From the NCBI GenBank assembly GCA_005408345.1, contig SEMN01000135.1, positions 868,001 through 932,000 on the forward strand: a DNA stretch of 64,000 nt, written 5' to 3'. Position numbers and translations under genes: made by a program. The notes beneath the pieces were generated by a model. It saw only the letters and a program-made list of their open reading frames with translations, made no database searches and was not told the origin of the DNA. Positions within the stretch are counted from its first letter, which is position 1. Every line of letters starts with the position of its first letter. Shown piece by piece: positions 55,531 to 64,000 of the stretch. This stretch comes from Macquaria australasica. Lineage: Eukaryota; Chordata; Actinopteri; Centrarchiformes; Percichthyidae.

Positions 55531-56575
55531 TCATAAATGGAAATGTGACTTGAAGGCGCTTGGCCTTGCAAGTGTCGACTTATTTTTTTATTTCTTTAAG
55601 TAATCCTTTTTCTTTTTTCGTTGACATTTAAATCCGAGGAGATTTCACAGTTTTTGAAAGTAACATAATTTGTTTTCATTTTGTCCTGTCATTTTGTAAG
55701 ACTAGATCTCTTTTTTTTTTATATTATTCCAGATGATACATACAGATACAGTATCACTGAGAACCCCAAACCGTTATTGCACATGTAAAGCGTATGCTTG
55801 TATAATTTTCTAAATCCTTCCCACACACTCACACACCCTCCCAACACTGTCTTTTTTCTCCACTTCCTGAGTTGAGCAGGCAGGTTTTGTGTAAACACTG
55901 CATCAAAAGTGGGTGAAGTGTCCAGAGAGATGAAGGAGCGCAGTGACTTCTCTTCATCTGCCTGTCACCGTTCTCCTCTTTGCCAAATAATCTGTGTCAG
56001 TTGGTTTCTGTCTTCATAAACTCCGACTACAACTGTTCTGTTATGGTGTGTGTGTGTGTGTGTGTGTGTGAGGTGACCTCTCTGTTGTGTGTCACACAGA
56101 GGTCTTAAGTAACTTTAACCTTACAGCACTTTAATATCAACAAGGCTGTGCAAGATTAGATTTTAGACTAGCCTGACAACTGAAAAAAATCTGCTTTGTT
56201 TTGTTCAACTCATCTGACATTTTTGCATCATACAACTTAAGGCCTATGTATGTAATTTAGTTTATTAAAATGAGGTGTTAGCAGGGGGGTAGGGATGAGT
56301 AAGGGCCAAGGACAGAGGGGGATGAACCAAAGCTCGGATTGGGAACGGTGGTGGGGTGATGGCGGGTGACTGGAAGGTGTCACGGTGAGCAACCCAGGTA
56401 CTGAGACTCAGGGTGGGGGCCAGATCTCGCTGAGGCATTTTAGCTTTGTCACCGCAACCGTGGTTCCTGTAATCCACGATAAGAAGGCGATGAAGCAGTC
56501 GGGGTGGTGAATGAATTTGTAGCATACAGTATCTGACAGTTTGCGCCACAACACTGCAATTAACATTTGCCTTTT
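55531..56575. other. Unique sequence, no gene supported
   Basis: A TG array lies at 56046-56070. The 108-codon reverse frame at 56265-56591 has no domain. Confidence 0.4.
56046..56070. repeat. (TG)n microsatellite
   Basis: About twelve TG units. Confidence 0.95.
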
Positions 56576-56703
56576 TATTAACCTTAACCACGATTTAAGC
56601 ACCTTAAGCAGGTGTTTTAGTTGACTAACCCTTACATTATTCATAATTTATTTGCCATAACCATAATCTTTCCCTAACGTTAACCAGACCATGCTTGCCA
56701 TGC
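56576..56703. repeat. TTAACCA/CTAACC-rich interspersed repeat, copy 2
   Basis: 'attaaccttaaccacg', 'ccataaccataatctttccctaacgttaacca' and 'gaccatgcttgcca' match the family copy at 27112-27297 in the same orientation, diverged. Confidence 0.6.
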
Positions 56704-57377
56704 GGAAATATTGAAAAAAGTGATTGCAGTGAGCATAATCCAGGGATGAGGACATAGTCTAAAGACAAGTACTAAGGACAGTACACCGTCTCTCTAACAT
56801 GAATTCTAAAGCAGTTTCACCTTTTAAGAGTGTTTGTGTCTTTGTCTCATTTTCAGTGAATGCACATGTATCTATTCTCCAGCAGGTCTCTAGGACCTTC
56901 ATGATGCAACCACAAAGCCTGTGCAGGGTGCATAGTATATTATGGATGCATTATTGATGTATATAAGCGAATACTCTTACCCAGATGGTTCTGGTGTTAT
57001 ACTCAATGGCTTCAACGTCAATAAGAAACAAAACGTATGTGAAGGCCGAACAAGTTACCCCTCTGGTTTGCACTTCATCAATTAAAAATAGGACCCTGCT
57101 TTTAGTGCACACCACCACCACACACACAGCGCCACCTACACTTTGGTGTTCACAAATGCTGCAGGATTGGATGCCTTTTATGTTGTTATTAGTCTGTGTG
57201 CTATGAAGGATCTATGTGTATGTGTGTGTGTGTGTGTGTACATGCGATTATGACATGCTCTGAAGATATACTGCTGCCCCGACCACCACCGTCCCCACCC
57301 TCTTGTCCTCTCAAGGTCGGGGACTACACCATGGAGAAGGGGAAGGGAAGGGTGGTCTTTACACACTCTGCAGAGCA
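56704..57377. other. Unique sequence with a TG array, no gene seen
   Basis: The TG array lies at 57220-57239. No recognised element otherwise. Confidence 0.4.
57220..57239. repeat. (TG)n microsatellite
   Basis: About ten TG units. Confidence 0.93.
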
Positions 57378-57545
57378 CAACTCCCTCGCCTCCTCCTCCT
57401 CATGACGTTTCTTCTCCTAATTTCCCCCTTTCCTCATTCCCCTCCTCTTCATCGTAATCCCCCTTCTGCTCCTCTTTTTACTTTCACTTCTCTTCTGTCT
57501 CTGCTCTTTATGCTCTTCTCTGTCCTCTTTCACCACCGCTCTCCA
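57378..57545 (+). repeat. Long pyrimidine-rich tract
   Basis: About 168 bp are dominated by C and T on the plus strand, with only scattered purines. The forward Leu/Phe/Ser-rich frame (57303-57656, 117 codons) is a composition artefact. Confidence 0.8.
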
Positions 57546-58947
57546 GCTATGGCTTGGAAACACTCCACCTCTGTTCATTGTAAATGTGTATGCTCACCAC
57601 TTGATTCAAGGCTGATCGTTGGGACCCTGAGCACATTCTTTAACAATACTGTTTGAATCCTAAAGTTAAAAATGAGAGCTGTGCTCTTTAAAGTATTTAG
57701 AACATATATGTATGTTTTAGATTTATAGATTATTGTGTTGCAAAGGGCAGATTCACAAAGGTTTTGGTTTAGTGTGTTGTAGTGGAATTGAGTTTCAAGG
57801 CTGATGTAGTATTTTGCCTCATTTCATTTTAAGAGCCTTTACAACATATGATGTGTGTGTATATGTGTTTTTAGGTAATTTTTTAGTGACTAATTAGCAT
57901 GGTGAACAGTGAGTGTGCGATTTCTTTCTGTTAAGGAGACCATTTGTCACTTCTTATGTACTGAAAAACTCTTGTATCGGCACGGATAACTAAGCAAATA
58001 CAGCATATTCTGTTTTTAATCAATTCCCAGAAAGGTGTCCTATCAGTTGTTCATGGAAAAGCTGACTTCATTTTTTCAGTTGAGCAGTAAAAGGCCTGCA
58101 CCAGCGAAATCAGTGTCTGCCAGTCACTATTAGGCATATCCCATTCTGGGAAAGCAATGGTCAAGTGAAGCTAGACTGATCAGAGAAAGAGAAGGTTGGC
58201 AGGCAGAGAGAAAGGGATGGCACAACAGTGAACAGACGGTTGGAAGGTAAAGGTAGGAAAATGAAAGATCCACAGAGCAGGTGAGGGGATCTCTGCAGCC
58301 ATGGATTGATATGTCCACTAATCCCCTACTGTGTTGACAGGTGGGTCCAGTCAACCCTACATTGTGGCTTTGCCAAGCTCACAGTGGACCAGCCATGCCA
58401 GGCTTCAGCTGTGGCCATGGGGGCAGCTAGTCTGCCTGGTGTACCACTTTACAGACAGAGAACAATGTGTACCGGTCAGGGCCCCCGGCGAAATGTTATT
58501 GTTTGGACATGACTCGCGGGCCTTATGGGACTTTCAAAATCTGCCAAACAGACGGCAGTAAAATGGCAGCGTTCACAGATGAGCTCACACACATGACAGC
58601 AACTTCAGATGCTCTTCAACTGGTATAACTCTCCCAAACCTAGGATGCCACTTAAAAACAGGAGAATCATCTGAGCTTCACAAAGGCACAAATATATAAC
58701 CAAGTAGTTTGATTTTATTGTATTCAACCAGGATGATAATTAGGTTCTCTGCTAACGAGAGAGAGCCACCACCTGGGTTGGAAGCTAGCTTCGCCAGTGA
58801 TTTGGCACATTTCTTCAATTAGCTCAAGTCGAATTTGAGGAGTTCCTTTCCAGAATCAGATGTTCATCATTTACTATAACAAAATGATTTCTGGCATGAC
58901 AGTCATGCAAAGTAGGGGTTACTGGTGAACTTGTGGGAAAGTTATGG
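57546..58947. other. Unique sequence, no gene supported
   Basis: An acceptor-like CCCCTACTGTGTTGACAG|GTGGGT lies at about 58322-58345, followed by complex DNA with 68- and 76-codon frames, but no domain. 58480-58570 (GTTATTGTTTGGACATGACTCGCGGGCC) has CNE texture. Confidence 0.4.
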
Positions 58948-59345
58948 TACACTATGTGGGCAAAAGCATGTGATGATGCCAACAAAGCATGTGGACACCC
59001 AAAGATTACACCCAGATGTGATTGTTGAACGCCTCATTCCAAACCATGGGCATTAATATGCTGCTATAACGAGGCTTTCCACAACATTTTAGAAACTGGC
59101 TGCAGGGATTTACTCCCATTCACTCCCAGCCACTTAAACATTTAGTGAGGTCAGTCACTGATGTTGGGCAACAAAGTCTGGCTCAGGGTCGGCTTTCCAG
59201 AAAACCATTCCTTTATGGACTTGGAAAAGGAAACGGTATTCCTTAAAGTGTTGCCACAATTGTCTTGAATGTCATTGTATGCTGTAGCATTGGGATTCCC
59301 CTTAACTGGAACTAAGGGACCTAGCCCAAACCATGAAAAACATTA
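58948..59345 (-). mobile_element. Tc1-like transposon relic, internally deleted (copy 3)
   Basis: It begins TACACTATGTGGGCAAAAGC, then 'gcatgtggacaccc', 'gattgttgaacgcctcattccaaaccatgggcattaatatg', 'tggctgcagggattta', 'gtgaggtcagtcactgatgttgggcaac', 'tgttgccacaattgtcttgaatgtcattgtatgctgtagcattgg' and 'aactaagggacctagcccaaaccatgaaaaac'. These are the conserved blocks of the same Tc1 family as copies 1 and 2. The transposase reading frame on the minus strand is broken and lacks its N-terminal half. Confidence 0.83.
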
Positions 59346-59667
59346 ATGCTGATGCCAATGGCCCAGATGAGTCTTTGCAGAGAGTTATGTTCCCACCACA
59401 ATGACATGTGTAGGATCATGCAAACTCCTCGCTGATCCCACCATGGATAATCATGTCGCCCGCTTCATTTCTGTGTGTTCTTTTGCCGCTGCAGGCTTTG
59501 TGCTGTGAGAAACGGAGTAGATGACTGGGGCTCCCCTCTTTCCAAAAACCACTTTATCTTTCTGTGGGCTTAAATGTTCCTCTCAGACAGCGGCTGGGGC
59601 CTCTGCGAGTCCCTGAGTATCACGGCCCTGGCTTGATCTTGTTTACTTAGTATTCCATCAGAGCCCA
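59346..59667. other. Unique sequence, no gene seen
   Basis: Nothing is recognised. Confidence 0.35.
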
Positions 59668-59736
59668 GAAACGAGGAGGAGGAACGAGCAAGACGGAAAA
59701 AAGAGGTAGAAGAAGGGGAAGAGGAAGAAGAAGAGG
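59668..59736 (+). repeat. Purine-rich (GGA/GAA) tract
   Basis: About 69 bp are nearly all purine on the plus strand, with GGAGGA and GAAGAAGAAGAG triplets. It is a candidate triplex-forming tract. Confidence 0.82.
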
Positions 59737-60600
59737 GTGGCTACCTCACCGCGTTGCAACCCCTCCACTGTGCTCTTCGACACTCGAAAGAAGTTCCACC
59801 CTTTGGTAACTTTTCAAAGGCGCAAGTAATGGTCTTTGAAGGAGCCATCAAAAATAAGTGTTTTTTATCCTCTTTTTTTTTTCTAAGGCTGAATGCTCTG
59901 AGGGGTTGGATGACTTTTCGTCTGTGAGTTGTATGCATGAGAGGAAGAGAGACAGAGGGGTCTCACAGCCAGAAGGCAAGGAAGTGCGTTTTTTTTTCTT
60001 TCTTCTGCAGCTTTAGACCTTTTATCTTTTTTCTGTCTGCTCTTTTGCTCAGTCTTTCTGTTCCTCTCCCTTTTTTTCGAGGGGCGATTTTGTTTTCAAG
60101 ACCAACATAAATGCAACGAGAATGAGAGAGATGTATTGTACTTTTAATGTGTTTAATTCTTTGCTTTTTTTCCTTTCACATTTTTTATCTTTCTCTTCCA
60201 ACAATCGTTTGTACTTTGAGAGCCCGCTTTGATAAAACTGAGACAATAGAATGTAATAGAGAGTGTGAAACAAAGGCTAATAGAGAAAGAGTCTCAAAGA
60301 TAAATTGTAAAGAAATGTCAATCTTTTTATTCAATATTGAAACCTTAATCATCATGGCGTCTTTTAGAGAGACAGTGGACAGCAGTAGCAATGATTTCTC
60401 TTAACCTAAATAACCTTTTTGGGTTTTAATCATCACCTACATCGCAGATTTATTCAGAGATTGAAATACGTGATGTGTTCTGCCCACTGATGTCCGTTTC
60501 CAATCAGAACTTAGTGCACCAAATTTAAAAAATGGGGACATCATCCTTCTACATAACTAGCTCATAAATGCAGCTGTACAAGTTGTGTTAAATCAACATA
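59737..60600. other. Unique sequence; CNE-like start, T-rich tail
   Basis: 59740-59870 (CGACACTCGAAAGAAGTTCC, AGGCGCAAGTAATGG) has CNE texture. 59870-60190 has several poly-T runs. No gene. Confidence 0.35.
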
Positions 60601-60725
60601 TTTCTTTGATCAATGTGAAAAACATATCTGCTCCTAGAAACTGCTACGGCAGCTTCAATGTCAACTGAAAATGATGTTGGCGGGAGAGATATGTCACTCA
60701 CTACTGACTGGTTAGGGCAAAACAA
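60601..60725 (+). repeat. Unnamed dispersed repeat, copy 2
   Basis: It matches 1973-2100 in the same orientation, about 58.6 kb away. Shared blocks are TTTCTTTGATCAAT, 'ctagaaactgctacggcag', 'atgtcaactgaaaatgatgttgg' and 'atatgtcactcactactgactggttagggca'. Confidence 0.65.
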
Positions 60726-61185
60726 AACCAATTAACCTCCCCTTCCATCAAGAAATTGGGTAACATGAATGAAGTCAAACAAAATGGCAATTCAGTCAAG
60801 CTTTGAAATCAGTGTTTTGGGTTTTTTTGTTTGTTTTTTAGAGCAAATAGAATATTGTATACCTGCCGTAGTAAATGATTTGGATTACTTCCATTTTGCA
60901 TCACCAAATTTTGGTTTCTGTTTTGAGCTTGATGATCTCATACAAATCCTGTTTACCCTTGAAATGCACTTTGTAAGCCCTTCTTCACTTGGAGAATGCT
61001 GCTAGAAGGCAGTCGCGCTGTTTCTTGTGTAATTAGCTGCTGTCTAAATCACATGCTAATTTGACGCGCCTTTCAATCTGCATCACTCGGCATGTCAATC
61101 TGCATGTCCTAAATCTGGTCTTTCATATCTGCCAGGTCTTTTTTGGCTGAAATTCTCTGGCTCACAGGGAGTGATGCATTTTACA
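60726..61185. other. Unique sequence; candidate CNE at 60990-61185
   Basis: 60990-61185 contains GTGTAATTAGCTGCTGTC, ACATGCTAATTTGACGCGCC and a repeated 'aatctgcat' (61076 and 61098), with repeat-free texture typical of CNEs. The rest is AT-rich and unassigned. Confidence 0.33.
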
Positions 61186-62930
61186 TGTCTGGCTGCAGCA
61201 ACAAGGTTTCTTTTAGAAGGAATAGAAGAAGAACTGGGTAACTGAGCATAGAAGATGAGCACCATCTAACGAAAATATAACTTCTGCAACAGAAATTCAA
61301 ATTCGTCTGGAAAGTGCAGAACAAAACACCACAGTAGCAAAGTCCTCCAAAGATCTCGTCAGAATCAAATATCCATTTGACAGTTGGGGGAAAACATGGC
61401 TTCTCTGTCACTCTTTTTCACTCCAAAGGTCATGGAGTGAAAGAGAATGTATCTGTCTCAGATATGTTTTCGGTATCAGCTGCAGTACGTCCTCAGCTCA
61501 CCCCGCTGCACATCACAGTGTGTGAGTGCATAGCCAGGCCGGATGATGCTTCACTTGGTGGGTGACTTCTAATATAATTGCCTGTGTGTTTGACTGAGTG
61601 CTTGGATGTGTGTGTGTGTGTATGAAGGCGATTTCTGTTGAATAAAAGCACTTTGTTACACCTCGTGAGTGGAAAATTCCAGATTTGTTTGCTCTTTTGT
61701 ATCAGTTGCCTCTGTACTCTTACTCTCAAAAAAAACTATTTTGTTCTACTCCACCGCAGTTTACAGTTGATCTAAAACTTTGACTCCAGCTGAACAAGAA
61801 AACTTGACAAAAAAAATGACAGCATTGGTCATTTGTTCGAACACTAAAAACGTAGGTATGTTTTGTGTTTTCCTGACGAGTACCTGTTAAGGCCATGCAA
61901 ATAATGCTGGTTGTTTGGCAGAAGCAAAGGCAGAAGTAACATGACATTATTACAGCTCTGCAAAACCCAACCCATCCATCCTCTGCTTCAGCTGTTCTAG
62001 GAACCACCAGACAACAACAGCAGATCACTGAGTAAAAGTTACAAAGTAGGACAAAACATGTGTATGCATACATTAAATAAGTCTAGAAGAGAATACAATA
62101 ATGCATCCCATAAAAGATTAAAACATGAATGAATATTTAAAACTGAATGGTAACAAATCTAAAATTAAAAAATGTAAAATGCTATCCCATGTCTTTCAAA
62201 CCAACAACCAGCCTTTCGGTTGCCATTTCTATTCTTTTTTGTACTTGATTTTTCTCTGTTGTGGGTCGTTCCAGGCCGCTCACAAAGCAGCGATGTTTGG
62301 TCCAAATCTTAACTAGCAGGTCGAGTTGTGGTCATGTCTGGAAACAGTTTGGGGAGGGTAAAAATCTTGACTGAAGTAGGTTCAAGGTTTTGGAGATAAG
62401 TAGCAATTTGCATGCAACAATGTTAAAAATCTTTGTTGTCAGAGTTCATATTTATGTTCCATTTAACAATTTCTAGGAGGAGATTGTAAGTAGGCTGACC
62501 TTATACAGGTGTGTCTGTATCTTACGACTGCGCAATTCAACTTCTTTTAATGACTTTGCAGCTCTGCATCACTGCTTTGTTTAATCACCTTTTCTACAAT
62601 AACTGTGATTATCAGATGGGATGTTTTCCCCAGCAGAAAGCAATAGCCCATAGCTGCCCATTATTGCTATTTTTTTTACCAGGGAATGTGGTGCTTTGTT
62701 GTTCCACCTTTACGGTGATTTATCTTAGAGGGAGGGATGATGCGAAAGTAGATTTCCACACATGTAAGACTCCATCTACTGCTGCCCTTGCATCCCCCGT
62801 ACCTGTATCCCCTTCCCCCAAGATACCTAGGAAAGAGGCGGAAACAAGCGTAGGAGATGGTACATATTTCTCTTTTGAACTTCACAGGAGTGAGGTGCTT
62901 TCGAAACGCTCCCAGGAGCAGATTTTTCTT
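61186..62930. other. Unique sequence, no gene supported
   Basis: A TG array lies at 61607-61621. The longest open frame of the window (62511-63086, 191 codons) begins here; see the rejected list. No recognised transposon. Confidence 0.4.
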
Positions 62931-63086
62931 AGATGTGAGGAGGAAGGGCAGGGAGTTCAGAGACAGAGGGACAGGAGAAGGAGTGAAGGAGGGAGAGGAA
63001 GAGATAGAGAAGCGTGGAAAAAAAGTGCTGGCGAAAGAGAAAGAAAGAGAGGGCGAATGCTAGAGAGAGCACAACAGAAAGAGTAG
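62931..63086 (+). repeat. Purine-rich low-complexity tract
   Basis: About 156 bp are dominated by A and G (GAGGAGG, GGGAGAGGAAGAG, GAAAGAGAAAGAAAGAGAGGG). It is coded in one frame as Arg/Glu-rich sequence. Confidence 0.82.
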
Positions 63087-64000
63087 GAATGGATTTGTGT
63101 ATCCCGCTGGGGGTGAAACGGTAAGCCATTTTCTATGTTTTGGAGGAAGTGGATTGATTTCCCCTTCTGTGACCTCTGTCTCACTCGCTGCTGTTACCAA
63201 GTGTGATACAAAAGTCTTTAAACTGGAGATGGAAATACACCGGCTGCTGCATTTGGAAACAGCAGAAGCTGTACCGAGTCCAAATGTTCTTAGGCATCGT
63301 GCAGAACAAAGTCAGAAAGGTAGGCCTACAGGTGTAGCCTTTGTGTAAGCGCCAGCTTTTTATTACATGCCTGCTGAGCCCTATCCCCAGCCAACCAGGA
63401 AGTTCTGTGAAAAATCAAGTCGGAAAAAAACAAGGTTTGGTGTGTTAGCAATCTACGTATGTACCTTCGGTTCAGTGCATATATGTTATAAAACCAAAAA
63501 TATATATAAAAAGTCAGTTCTCTTAGTTCAAGTGAAGTAAATAAATGTATTTTTTTCCCAGATCCTATAAAAATATTGGTTCATCATGTTTGGGACTTTT
63601 TTTCTTTCAAGATTTGTCCAGTTTCCAGCTGATTCTTTGGATACTTTTGAGTGGAATATGTCATCACAAAAACTGAGTTTACAAAAACACAAGTGAACTC
63701 CTTCAGTGAGATATCATCATGAACCCTTCCTGAACCTGACTGGATGAACATGCCACTGTTTGAGCTGTAATTGGTCTGTAGTTCCTCTGTTAAGAAAACA
63801 GTGTCCCAAATTATCCTCCAAAAATTGTTAGGGCAAAAACATCCAAGAGAAACATTTTTTTCACCTTCTTTAATTGCAGTCCTAGGCCTGTTTCTCTAAG
63901 TCTGTTATAAGCTTCAAATATAGACATATTGCACACTTTCTTTTTCAGGCTAACCAGGACTATTTACAAATTTAGGTTCACCTAGAAACATTTAGTGGAA
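63087..64000. other. Unique AT-rich sequence to the window edge, no gene seen
   Basis: Nothing is recognised. No exon or transposon continues visibly over the right edge. Confidence 0.4.

Noticed and set aside
58322..58561. Acceptor-like CTACTGTGTTGACAG followed by GTGGGT and open frames
   Set aside because: The pyrimidine tract is weak compared with the 33.00 kb site, and the frames show no domain. Not strong enough for an exon or recursive splice call.
62511..63086. Longest open frame (191 codons, plus strand)
   Set aside because: The first half is unpatterned hydrophobic/Cys residues with no domain, and the second half is the translation of a purine-rich low-complexity tract. No splice or promoter support and no recognisable homology.

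Overview
The window reads as nuclear DNA of a ray-finned fish, most likely a percomorph teleost. Evidence: very dense (CA)n/(TG)n microsatellites, and relics of interspersed families I recognise from teleost genomes (internally deleted Tc1-like transposons with the LFQHDNA and DELE..RARP transposase segments, hAT-type elements with CAGGG termini, a tRNA-derived SINE with the GGTGCAGTGGTTAGCAC head, the TACTTAAGTA element, the TTAGC-rich MITE and a Gypsy-type solo LTR). Family assignments come from memory of consensus sequences and were not searched. No species call is possible.

No protein-coding gene can be supported. The longest open frame is 191 codons and ends in low-complexity purine sequence. 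The other open frames look like chance openings in microsatellites, pyrimidine tracts or unique sequence, without recognisable domains or paired splice sites. I see no rRNA gene, no stand-alone tRNA gene and no CRISPR array. The window is therefore either a gene desert or the inside of one very long intron.

Layout. 0-6 kb: an inverted copy of a GTTAGCATGC-rich repeat, CA/TG microsatellites, two copies of a hAT-like family (one interrupted) and a TACTTAAGTA element. 6-16.9 kb: mostly unique DNA with a palindromic MITE (11.8-12.2 kb), a G-quadruplex tract (9.8 kb) and several stretches that look like conserved noncoding elements (CNEs). 16.92-17.50 kb: a solo LTR with an exact 5-bp target duplication. 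17.5-33 kb: unique DNA, a SINE 3' body, G-quadruplex motifs at 20.0 and 26.0 kb and a deleted Tc1 relic. At 33.00 kb a strong polypyrimidine-AG is joined directly to GTAAGC, the form of a recursive splice site, followed by CNE-like sequence. 33.5-34.9 kb: four transposable elements nested inside one another. 35-48 kb: CNE-like DNA, two halves of a hAT-like element 1.2 kb apart, a second tRNA-type SINE and microsatellites. 49-64 kb: two more Tc1 relics, a rearranged MITE, microsatellites, purine/pyrimidine strand-asymmetric tracts and more CNE-like DNA.

The elements do not form an operon or pathway. The likely functional content is cis-regulatory (CNE-like blocks rich in homeodomain/POU-type AT motifs) and possibly splicing-related (33.00 kb). 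The rest is transposon and microsatellite accumulation. CNE calls rest on sequence texture alone and carry low confidence.
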